Source of the DNA: Candidatus Neomicrothrix sp. UBA7884
Lineage (GTDB): Bacteria > Actinomycetota > Acidimicrobiia > Acidimicrobiales > MedAcidi-G1
Assembly: GCA_002501135.1 (NCBI GenBank)
Contig: DLRQ01000027.1
Coordinates: 12,324-19,486 of the forward strand
Length of the DNA stretch: 7,163 bases
Reading direction: 5' to 3'
Positions 1-5,928 of the stretch are shown here, piece by piece. Numbering within the stretch: the first letter of the stretch is position 1; each line of letters begins with the position of its first letter. The notes beneath the pieces are model-generated. The model searched no databases, was not told the DNA's origin, and saw only the letters and a program-made list of their open reading frames with translations. The position numbers and the translations under genes are program-made.

Positions 1-609
1 CTGATGCTGCGACGCAACTCCAAGATCGCATTCGGTGGAATGTGGGTATTCCCCGGCGGCCGCATCGACGACACCGACACCATCACCGGAACTGACGGCA
101 AACCGGACGAACTTGCCACGGCTGCGGCAGCGGCCGTCAGAGAAGCCTCCGAGGAGGCAGACCTGACCGTCGATGCAGGCTCGCTTGTCTGGTTCTCCTA
201 CTGGGTTCCCCCGCCGATAACCCCCAAGCGCTTTTCAACCTTCTTCTTTGCAACCCGTGTGGCCTCCGGTGAGGTCTCGATCGACGACGGTGAGATCACC
301 GAACACGCCTGGCTGTCGCCTGCCGCCGCCATGAAACTTCGGGACCTGGGTGAGATCGAGTTGGCGCCACCCACGTGGATGACACTCGACCTGCTCACAG
401 CCTGGAACTCGACGACGGAGGCCCTGGAGGCACTCGACGAGATGGCACCGCTCTTCTACGAAACCCACATGGCCCGGACGGACGACGGAGTGGTCGCCAT
501 GTGGTCGGGCGACGCCGGATACGAGGCCGAGGACCCGTCTGTGCCGGGTGCCCGCCACCGCCTGACCATGAACGCCGGCAGCTACCGGCTGGAGAGGTCC
601 CCGGGCTGA
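1..609 (+). CDS. Nudix hydrolase, 5' partial
   Basis: Nudix enzymes cleave nucleoside diphosphates linked to another group, using metal bound by a Nudix box. Counting from the ATG at 4, FPGG (16-19) is followed by REASEEADL (46-54), the REUxEExGU core, with Glu47, Glu50 and Glu51 as metal ligands; the usual Gly is Asp53. About 26 residues, partly Ala-rich, lie between the GG and the REUxEE part, so the usual GX5EX7REUXEE spacing is not kept. The later segments EHAWLSPAAA (100-109) and APPTWMTLDLL (121-131) recall NUDT19-like (CoA or acyl-CoA diphosphatase) proteins, but the substrate cannot be fixed from this. The frame is open to base 1, and the ATG at 4 would begin inside the first Nudix strand, so the true start probably lies upstream of the window. 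It ends in TGA, 40 bases before the ATPase gene. Confidence 0.8.
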   Translation: MMLRRNSKIAFGGMWVFPGGRIDDTDTITGTDGKPDELATAAAAAVREASEEADLTVDAGSLVWFSYWVPPPITPKRFSTFFFATRVASGEVSIDDGEITEHAWLSPAAAMKLRDLGEIELAPPTWMTLDLLTAWNSTTEALEALDEMAPLFYETHMARTDDGVVAMWSGDAGYEAEDPSVPGARHRLTMNAGSYRLERSPG

Positions 610-630
610 TCAGGCCACCGGCCCTCTCCA
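590..630 (+). terminator. Possible hairpin over the nudix stop codon
   Basis: TGGAGAGG (590-597) and CCTCTCCA (623-630) form a perfect 8-bp inverted repeat with a 25-base loop. The loop contains a second perfect palindrome, CTGATCAG (606-613), that includes the TGA stop. No T-run follows, and the repeat ends just before the -10 box of the next gene. It may help terminate or attenuate readthrough into the ATPase gene, or be chance in GC-rich DNA. Confidence 0.25.
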
Positions 631-636
631 ACCTCG

Positions 637-642
637 TACCAT
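637..642 (+). promoter_or_regulatory. -10 box TACCAT for a leaderless ATPase mRNA
   Basis: TACCAT fits the actinobacterial TANNNT -10 pattern. Its last base is 7 bases before the GTG at 650, so transcription would begin at or next to the start codon. No Shine-Dalgarno sequence is visible between the nudix stop and the GTG, as expected for a leaderless mRNA. No recognisable -35 box lies 16-18 bases upstream. Confidence 0.45.
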
Positions 643-649
643 CAGCCCG

Positions 650-2983
650 GTGAACAAACTGCTGGAAGCCCCATCTGGTCTGAGCTCCGCCGAGGTGGCG
701 GAACGAATAGCCGACGGCCGGGTCAACGACGTGCCCGATGCACCCGTGCGCACAACCCGCGAGATCCTCAGGGCCAACGTCCTCACACCGGTAAACGCCA
801 TCATGGGAACGCTTCTGGCCCTCATCCTGGTAGCCGGCTTTCCAGGTGATGCCCTGTTCGCCGGCGTAATCGTCTCCAACAGCGTCATCGGGGTGATCCA
901 GGAACTGAAGGCCAGACGAACCCTCACGAATCTGGCCCTCCTCTCGGCCCCGAGGGCGCGCGTGGTGCGTGATGGCACACCCCGGGAGGTGGCCGTTTCC
1001 CAGGTGGTCGCCGACGACGTAATGGAACTGGCACCCGGCGACCAGGTTGTCGTTGATGGTGATGTTCTCTCAGGTGTAGGCCTCGAAATTGACGAATCCC
1101 TCCTGACCGGCGAAGCCGACCCGGTCGACAAGGCAACCGGCGACCCGGTGCTCTCGGGCAGCTTCGTCTCGGCCGGTTCAGGCCACTACGTGGCAACCAG
1201 AATCGGAGCCGACTCCTACGCCGCGTCCCTGGCCGAGGAGGCCCGCAGGTTCAAGCTCGCCGACAGCGAACTCCGCTCCGGGGTGAACACCATCCTGCGC
1301 TGGTTGACCGCCATCATCCCACCGGCCGCCGGCCTCCTGGCCCTGCGACTGCTCATCACCGAAGACCTCTGGGAAGAGGCCCTGAGGGGCACCGTCGCAG
1401 CCGCCGTGGCAATGGTCCCCGACGGCCTCGTCCTGCTCACGAGCCTCTCGTTCATCGTCGGCGTGATCGCCCTGGCCAGGCGACAGGCACTCGCCAAGGA
1501 ACTCTCCTCGGTGGAACTTCTGGCGCGGGTGGACACCCTGTGCCTCGACAAGACCGGAACCATCACAACCGGCGAGATCTCCTTCGGGCGGGTCGAGGTC
1601 ATCGGCTCCACCTCCGAGACCGATGCCACAGCAGCACTCGGTGCCATGGCCGCAGCTGACCCGTCGCCAAACGCCACCCTGTCAGCCGTTGCGGCAGCGT
1701 GCCCGGACCCCGGCTGGACCACCACATCGGTAACCCCCTTCTCGTCGGCCCACAAGTGGGCAGCAGCCGAGTTCGCCGACCACGGCGTCTACCACCTCGG
1801 CGCGCCCGACGTGCTGCTGCCGGAGGGCGAGTGGGCCACAGCCAGGGCACGCGTGGCCGAACACGCCGACACGGGCTACCGGATCCTCGTTCTGACACGG
1901 GCATCGACCCCCGCTGAAGACACCGATTCGCTACCGAAGGCCCGGGCGCCGCTCTGCCTGGTTCTCCTCGAAGACACCGTCAAGGAGGACGCTCCCGAGA
2001 TCCTCGAATACTTCATCCAACAGGGGGTCGACCTCAAGGTCATCTCAGGTGACCATCCGGCCACGGTCGCAGCAGTGGCCAGACGGGCCGGCATTCCCGA
2101 CGCCGAGACCGGCTTCGACGGCCGTGACCTTCCCAGCGACCCCGACGAACTGGCCGACCTGCTCGCCGGCGAATCCGTGTTCGGGCGGGTGACACCGCAC
2201 CAGAAGCGGGCCATGATCGCCGCCCTCCAGTCACGCGGCCACACCGTGGCAATGACCGGAGACGGCGTCAACGACGTCCTCGCCCTCAAGGACGCCGACA
2301 TGGGAATCGCCATGGGTTCAGGAAGCTCGGCAACCCGCGCCGTGGCCCAGCTTGTGCTTCTCGACGACCGCTTCTCCACCCTCCCCAGGGTCCTGGCCGA
2401 AGGCCGACGCGTCATCAACAACATCGAGCGGGTCGCCAACCTGTTCATCTCAAAGGCCACCTACGCCGTGCTGTTGACCGCCCTCGTCGCCATCATCGGC
2501 TCCCCGTTCCCGTTCCTGCCCAAGCAGCTGACCCTCATCGGAACGGTCTCAATCGGCGTGCCTGGCTTCTTCCTTGCTCTGGCACCCGACACCTCTCTTG
2601 TCGACACCGGCTTTCTCAAACGGGTACTCAGGTACTCCCTGCCTGCCGGTGTGGCTGCAGCCATCTCCACCTTCGCCTGCTATGAGATCGTCAGGCGAGG
2701 TGACTCCAGCCTGGCCGAAGCCCGCACCGCCGCCACAATGGCCCTGCTTGTCGTCGGTCTCATGATTCTCGTGTCGATCAGCCGGCCACTACGCACATGG
2801 AAACTGGGACTGGCGGCAGCCATGGCCTCCTCCTACGCCGGGGTGCTGGCACTGCCGGCCGGCCGCGACTACTTCGAACTGGTGACACCCGGATCATCCA
2901 CCTGGGCGGTAGTCGCCATCTGCTCAACGATCGGCGGATTGCTCGTAGCTGCCAGCCCCCGCCTGCTGGAAAGCCGGCAGTAG
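650..2983 (+). CDS. ctpE: CtpE-type P-type cation-transporting ATPase
   Basis: Membrane ATPase of 777 residues, driven by a phospho-aspartate cycle. Its order and wording resemble mycobacterial CtpE (about 800 aa), reported to take part in calcium uptake. Visible parts: N-terminal cytoplasmic segment with GLSSAEVAERIADG; M1-M2 at about 48-84; actuator loop TGEA at 153-156 (TGES in most families); M3-M4 at about 217-275; phosphorylation motif DKTGTIT with Asp300; nucleotide-binding elements FSSAHKW (364-370) and GAPD (384-387); hinge motif TGDGVND at 536-542; six hydrophobic stretches between about 604 and 768 (M5-M10). The M4 motif is PDGL (257-260), where PEGL is usual. I see no acidic ion ligand in the M5 or M6 stretches, so Asp258 may matter for specificity. 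The GTG start is supported by the upstream -10 box and by homology of the first 30 residues. It ends with tandem TAG TAG. Family very likely; ion inferred. Confidence 0.9.
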   Translation: MNKLLEAPSGLSSAEVAERIADGRVNDVPDAPVRTTREILRANVLTPVNAIMGTLLALILVAGFPGDALFAGVIVSNSVIGVIQELKARRTLTNLALLSAPRARVVRDGTPREVAVSQVVADDVMELAPGDQVVVDGDVLSGVGLEIDESLLTGEADPVDKATGDPVLSGSFVSAGSGHYVATRIGADSYAASLAEEARRFKLADSELRSGVNTILRWLTAIIPPAAGLLALRLLITEDLWEEALRGTVAAAVAMVPDGLVLLTSLSFIVGVIALARRQALAKELSSVELLARVDTLCLDKTGTITTGEISFGRVEVIGSTSETDATAALGAMAAADPSPNATLSAVAAACPDPGWTTTSVTPFSSAHKWAAAEFADHGVYHLGAPDVLLPEGEWATARARVAEHADTGYRILVLTRASTPAEDTDSLPKARAPLCLVLLEDTVKEDAPEILEYFIQQGVDLKVISGDHPATVAAVARRAGIPDAETGFDGRDLPSDPDELADLLAGESVFGRVTPHQKRAMIAALQSRGHTVAMTGDGVNDVLALKDADMGIAMGSGSSATRAVAQLVLLDDRFSTLPRVLAEGRRVINNIERVANLFISKATYAVLLTALVAIIGSPFPFLPKQLTLIGTVSIGVPGFFLALAPDTSLVDTGFLKRVLRYSLPAGVAAAISTFACYEIVRRGDSSLAEARTAATMALLVVGLMILVSISRPLRTWKLGLAAAMASSYAGVLALPAGRDYFELVTPGSSTWAVVAICSTIGGLLVAASPRLLESRQ

Positions 2984-2987
2984 TAGC

Positions 2988-3021
2988 GTTCGACTGCAAC
3001 TTCCGATCAATTTGGTCGAAC
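2988..3021. repeat. 7-bp inverted repeat between ctpE and gdhA
   Basis: GTTCGAC (2988-2994) and GTCGAAC (3015-3021) are perfect inverted copies separated by 20 bases. Two G-U pairs could extend an RNA stem to nine pairs. It begins two bases after the second ctpE stop and ends 47 bases before the gdhA ATG. It could be a weak terminator for ctpE (there is no T-run) or an operator or 5' UTR hairpin for gdhA. Neither role can be chosen from sequence alone. Confidence 0.4.
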
Positions 3022-3053
3022 AACTGTCCTCTGACCGGCGCCAACCATGGCGC

Positions 3054-3062
3054 AAGGGGTGA
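3054..3062 (+). promoter_or_regulatory. Shine-Dalgarno of gdhA
   Basis: AAGGGGTGA matches the anti-16S consensus AAGGAGGTGA except for one missing A. It lies just ahead of the ATG at 3069, with 9 bases between the last G of GGGG and the ATG. It fixes the gdhA start and shows that this gene, unlike the upstream ATPase, is translated from a leadered mRNA. Confidence 0.75.
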
Positions 3063-3068
3063 GAACCA

Positions 3069-4337
3069 ATGGCCGATGAAGACAACGGGCTCTTCGCAAC
3101 AGCCCTCGCCCAGTTCAACCGTGGCGCCGACCTGATCGAACTGCCCGACAGCATCCGCTCGATCCTGTCCCAGCCCAAGAACGAGATCATCGTGAATTTC
3201 CCGGTCCGCATGAACACCGGTGAGTATCAGGTATTCCGCGGCTACCGCATTCAGCACAGCAACCTCATGGGCCCATACAAGGGAGGCGTCAGGTTCCACC
3301 ATGCCGTAGACCTCGACGAGGTCAAAGCCCTCGCGTCATGGATGACCTGGAAGTCTGCGCTCTGCAAGATCCCGTTCGGCGGTGCCAAGGGCGGCATCGC
3401 GTTCAACCCGAGAGATGTAGAGCCCGAGGAGTTGGAGCGGGTCGTCCGCCGGTTCACACACGCCCTCGGTTCCAACATCGGCCCCGACCACGACATCCCA
3501 GCCCCCGACCTGGGCAGCAACGCCCAGACAATGGTCTGGATGATGGACACCTACGCAAACTCCACAGGTGTCACCGAACGCCAGAACGTGAAGCGCATCG
3601 TCACCGGCAAGACCCTCGAGACCGGCGGAAGCCCCGGACGCGACAAGGCCACCGGCCAGGGCGTCATGTTCTGCCTCCAGCACTGGGCCGACGAGACGGA
3701 CTTTGACCTGAGCAGCGGCAGAGCCGTCATTCAGGGCTGGGGAAACGTGGGTGGAGCCACCGGCCGCATCCTGCAGGTCCACGGTGCACGTGTGGTGGCC
3801 GCATCAGACCACCTCGGGGCCATCGCCGACGAGGACGGCATCGACGCCTTCGACCTGACCGACTGGGTAGGCGAACACGGCACGGTCACCGGCTTCCCCA
3901 ACGCCGACTGGATCGAGCCGGCCGACCTGTGGGGGGTCGACGCCGACATGGTGATCCCGGCGGCCCTGGAGAACCAGATAACTGCCGACAACGCCGGACA
4001 GATCAAGGCGAAGGTGGTCGTCGAGGCCGCCAACGGCCCCACAACGCTCGAGGCCGAGGCCATCCTGGCCGATCGGGGTATCGAGGTATTGCCAGACATC
4101 CTCGTCAACGCCGGCGGTGTGATCGTCTCCTACTTCGAGTGGCTGCAGAACCGGTCGGCCCAGACGTGGAACCTCAACGATGTTGACCACAAACTGCGCG
4201 ACATCCTCTGGAAGGCCTCGGACTCCATCTGTGAGATACGCGAGGAACTCGACATCGCCTCGCGTCGCGACGCCGCCTACGCGATTGCGCTACGTCGCCT
4301 CAAGGTCGTCTACGAACAGCGTGGGATCTTCCCGTAG
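3069..4337 (+). CDS. gdhA: Glutamate dehydrogenase, about 420-residue hexameric type
   Basis: Cytoplasmic enzyme interconverting glutamate with 2-oxoglutarate and ammonium, linking nitrogen to the citric acid cycle. At 422 residues it is the usual length for the small hexameric GDH (Glu/Leu/Phe/Val dehydrogenase) family. The N-terminal domain has YKGGVRFH with Lys71, MTWK with Lys95, the signature PFGGAKGG with catalytic Lys107, and DHDIPAPD with catalytic Asp147. The spacings Lys71-Lys95-Lys107-Asp147 (24, 12, 40) equal those of the classic clostridial enzyme (Lys89, Lys113, Lys125, Asp165). The Rossmann domain has GWGNVGG (223-229), then SDHLG. The C-terminal part carries VVVEAANGPTT and LVNAGGVIVSYFEW. 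NAD versus NADP use cannot be read safely. A strong ribosome site supports the start. It could share a transcript with ctpE or be separate; it is convergent with whiB, 22 bases away. A branched-chain or phenylalanine dehydrogenase is unlikely at this length and with these motifs. Confidence 0.93.
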   Translation: MADEDNGLFATALAQFNRGADLIELPDSIRSILSQPKNEIIVNFPVRMNTGEYQVFRGYRIQHSNLMGPYKGGVRFHHAVDLDEVKALASWMTWKSALCKIPFGGAKGGIAFNPRDVEPEELERVVRRFTHALGSNIGPDHDIPAPDLGSNAQTMVWMMDTYANSTGVTERQNVKRIVTGKTLETGGSPGRDKATGQGVMFCLQHWADETDFDLSSGRAVIQGWGNVGGATGRILQVHGARVVAASDHLGAIADEDGIDAFDLTDWVGEHGTVTGFPNADWIEPADLWGVDADMVIPAALENQITADNAGQIKAKVVVEAANGPTTLEAEAILADRGIEVLPDILVNAGGVIVSYFEWLQNRSAQTWNLNDVDHKLRDILWKASDSICEIREELDIASRRDAAYAIALRRLKVVYEQRGIFP

Positions 4338-4359
4338 GGAGATCCTGTTCGGGCTGGGG

Positions 4360-4698
4360 TCAGCTGGCCTCGGCCAGTGCCGCTGCAGCCCGCTTCGCCG
4401 CCACCTGACGGCGCCCGATGATCGGCGTGGTCGGCGAAAAGCCGGCCGTGGCCCGCTCAGACTCGGACTCTGCGCCCCAGAAACCCAGTTCACGGTTGTC
4501 GCGTGCGTAGGCCTTGCACTCGACCGTCGATTCACAGGACTCACAGAGTCCCCTCGCCTTCGACTCGCGGCGGACCCTGGCCTCTGGTCGCTCTGCAAAC
4601 GGGGCGAAGAAGAGATCGCTTCTACCTGCACAGAGGCCGTCGGTCATCCAGGCCTGCGTCTGCCAGTCGACGTACGTGTTCGCCGCTGCTATTGACAT
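4360..4698 (-). CDS. WhiB-family iron-sulfur transcriptional regulator
   Basis: Small actinobacterial regulator (112 aa from the ATG at 4698) that binds a [4Fe-4S] cluster and usually acts with the primary sigma factor. Four cysteines sit in the WhiB pattern: Cys23, then Cys52-x2-Cys55-x5-Cys61. SDLFFAPFAERPEARVRRE (27-45) is the usual linker, with FF where most members have FFP. GFWGAESESER (72-82) is the turn motif (G[VI]WGG in most; here Phe, and Ala for the last Gly). A basic tail, GRRQVAAKR (95-103), fits DNA contact. The frame stays open upstream to a TTG at 4770, but that extension would cover the candidate promoter. The ATG at 4698 has a purine-rich AAAAGGGG four bases ahead of it. 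Which WhiB subgroup it belongs to is unclear, so no symbol is given. It is divergent from the mch-like gene, which raises, without proving, a regulatory link. Confidence 0.92.
   Translation of the reverse strand: MSIAAANTYVDWQTQAWMTDGLCAGRSDLFFAPFAERPEARVRRESKARGLCESCESTVECKAYARDNRELGFWGAESESERATAGFSPTTPIIGRRQVAAKRAAAALAEAS
4364..4377. repeat. Short hairpin at the gdhA/whiB convergent end
   Basis: CTGGCC (4364-4369) and GGCCAG (4372-4377) form a perfect inverted repeat with only two bases between them; as RNA it would be five pairs with a tetraloop. It lies in the last codons of whiB, 27 bases past the gdhA stop. No T-run follows on either strand, so terminator function is doubtful. It is the only clear hairpin I see at this junction. 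Confidence 0.25.
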
Positions 4699-4702
4699 GG
4701 TA

Positions 4703-4710
4703 CCCCTTTT
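4703..4710 (-). promoter_or_regulatory. Ribosome binding site of whiB
   Basis: Read on the - strand this is AAAAGGGG, followed by TACC and the ATG at 4698. The four-base gap is short but workable. It is the best evidence for choosing the 112-residue WhiB over the longer TTG-started form. Confidence 0.5.
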
Positions 4711-4719
4711 CTGATTCCC

Positions 4720-4738
4720 GGGCTGTTCCCCACAGCCC
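4720..4738 (-). promoter_or_regulatory. 7-bp hairpin in the whiB 5' leader
   Basis: On the - strand, GGGCTGT, a GGGGA loop and ACAGCCC form a perfect GC-rich stem-loop. It lies 22 bases upstream of the whiB ATG and just inside the transcript expected from the -10 box at 4752-4757. It could stabilise the mRNA 5' end, tune translation, or be a DNA palindrome bound by a regulator. Nothing lies upstream that would need a terminator here. Confidence 0.45.
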
Positions 4739-4745
4739 CTCCAGA

Positions 4746-4766
4746 CCGGTGATAGTAGGAAACCGG
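4746..4766 (-). promoter_or_regulatory. whiB -10 box inside an inverted repeat
   Basis: On the - strand TACTAT (4757 down to 4752) matches the TANNNT -10 pattern and would place the transcript start near 4745, giving a leader of about 47 bases. It is bracketed by CCGGT (4746-4750) and ACCGG (4762-4766), a 5-bp inverted repeat with an 11-base centre. The placement resembles an operator that would block polymerase. TGTTCA (4780-4775) is a poor -35 candidate at 17-bp spacing. No convincing promoter for the opposite, mch-like gene is seen in 4767-4884. Confidence 0.4.
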
Positions 4767-4884
4767 CCAATGCATGAACAGGGCCCGCTAATGATTGTTA
4801 GAGAACCTATCTATCTCTCCCAGCGATGGATCGAAACAGCAGGCATACCTCTCCACGATGACTACCCGGTAGCAACATGTCAGG

Positions 4885-5904
4885 ATGTGGTTGCCCACCC
4901 CCGGCGATGGCATGCTCACACCCGTGAAGCAGCCCACAGGACCGTTCTTTGACGACCTCACGGTCGGCCAGGTACTCGACCCGGCACCCGCCATGACCAT
5001 CGGGCCGGGCGAGGCCGCCACATACCAGGCCATCTGCGGCGACCCACTCGCCACCTCGCTGAGCAGCACCATGGCAGAGGCAGTCACCGGAAACCCCGGC
5101 ATGCTCGTGAACCCCGCCCTCGTGATGCACACCTCCATCGGCCAGAGCACCGTCGCCACCCGGGCGGTCATCGCCAACCTCTTCTACCGTGGCGTGGCGC
5201 TTCAAAGAGCGGTACGTCACGGCGAAACCCTCGAGACAACCGTCCAGATCCTGGGCCTGCGGCAACTCACCCACCGACCCGACAGGCCCCCCAGGGGACT
5301 CGCCCTGCTCGGCATCAGAACCGCGTGCGTCGACAACGGCGAACCCGTCGTTGAATACGAACGCTGCGCCATGCTCCACATGCGCCACCCCGAAGCCGAA
5401 ACAGGAAACCACGACGACCTCGGCGACGTGAACCCCGAGGTCAACCTGGCCGACTGGACCAACTACGCCCCCGCCGACTGGAACCCGTCACCGCTGACAC
5501 ACGACAACCGGTGGGAAACCGGCACCACACGCACCGACCCGCTGCGAGACACGGTCACCTCAGCACCCGAACTTGCCCGCCTCACCCAGAACCTGGCGCC
5601 TGTCCACCGCGACCCAGCCACCGGAAGCGGCCAACGCCTCGTCTACGGAGGCCACACCATCGGTCTGGCCCAGGCCTCCCTCAACCGGGTCATGCCGGCA
5701 AACGCAACCATCCTCGGATGGCAGGCCTGCGACCACACCGGACCCGTCCACGAAGGCGACGTTCTCAGCTTCAACCACACGCTCATCGACGAACAACCGG
5801 CGGGCGCCGGCAACATGAGATCAGTCCAGATCAAGGTCGAGGCAGACCGCGACGGCAACGCAGTACCTGTACTCGACTGGCACCTCGTTGTCTGGGGGGC
5901 CTGA
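4885..5904 (+). CDS. mch: Double-hotdog MaoC-type hydratase, mesaconyl-C1-CoA hydratase-like
   Basis: Likely reversible dehydration of beta-methylmalyl-CoA to mesaconyl-C1-CoA (2-methylfumaryl-CoA). The protein (339 aa from 4885) has two hotdog-like halves, as in Mch of Chloroflexus and Rhodobacter (about 340-350 aa). The N-terminal half opens with PFFDDLTVGQVL (20-31) and has VRHGETL (110-116), a variant of the PGDTL loop. The C-terminal half has TQNLAPVHRDP (234-244), LVYGGHTIGLAQ (252-263) and HEGDVLSF (289-296). In (R)-hydratases a catalytic Asp stands five residues before His. Here Asn236 precedes His241, and as I recall Mch has Asn there too. The start is unsure: ATG 4885, ATG 4912 and GTG 4924 all lack a good ribosome site, and homology favours the later two. 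It is convergent with mct, 17 bases apart. Other possibilities are mesaconyl-C4-CoA hydratase (Meh) or an unrelated enoyl-CoA hydratase. Family 0.85, exact activity about 0.55. Confidence 0.7.
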   Translation: MWLPTPGDGMLTPVKQPTGPFFDDLTVGQVLDPAPAMTIGPGEAATYQAICGDPLATSLSSTMAEAVTGNPGMLVNPALVMHTSIGQSTVATRAVIANLFYRGVALQRAVRHGETLETTVQILGLRQLTHRPDRPPRGLALLGIRTACVDNGEPVVEYERCAMLHMRHPEAETGNHDDLGDVNPEVNLADWTNYAPADWNPSPLTHDNRWETGTTRTDPLRDTVTSAPELARLTQNLAPVHRDPATGSGQRLVYGGHTIGLAQASLNRVMPANATILGWQACDHTGPVHEGDVLSFNHTLIDEQPAGAGNMRSVQIKVEADRDGNAVPVLDWHLVVWGA

Positions 5905-5928
5905 ACGCCCCACCACCCCCGTCAGGGG
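5896..5928. terminator. Possible bidirectional terminator between mch and mct
   Basis: Two hairpins lie at the tail-to-tail junction: GGGGC/GCCCC (5896-5900 and 5907-5911, six-base loop over the mch stop) and CCCC/GGGG (5917-5920 and 5925-5928, four-base loop over the mct stop). Alternative pairings among these G and C runs are possible. No T-run follows on either strand, so only a GC-hairpin type of terminator could be meant. Confidence 0.3.

Noticed and set aside
610..1131. 173-codon open frame on the - strand
   Set aside because: Antisense to the start of the ATPase gene, Thr/Arg/Ser-rich, with no domain; the overlapping + strand frame is clearly real.
1876..2460. 194-codon open frame on the - strand
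   Set aside because: It lies wholly within the ATPase gene, has no recognisable motif, and is low-complexity Arg/Ser/Ala sequence typical of an antisense shadow in GC-rich DNA.
4180..4695. 171-codon open frame on the + strand
   Set aside because: It overlaps the gdhA 3' end and is antisense to whiB, both of which have conserved motifs; its translation shows no family signature.
4699..4770. 24-residue N-terminal extension of WhiB from a TTG
   Set aside because: It would translate through the candidate -10 box and leader hairpin, and a better ribosome site precedes the ATG at 4698.
4808..4814. TATCTAT as a -10 box for the mch-like gene
   Set aside because: It does not fit TANNNT, has no partner -35 box, and lies far from all candidate starts; I could not support a + strand promoter in this region.
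4503..4952. 149-codon open frame on the + strand across the whiB-mch gap
   Set aside because: Half is antisense to whiB and the rest crosses the promoter region and the mch start; no motif and Arg/Pro-rich composition.
4807..5412. 201-codon open frame on the - strand
   Set aside because: Antisense to the mch-like gene; Gly/Val/Asp-rich shadow with no recognisable domain.
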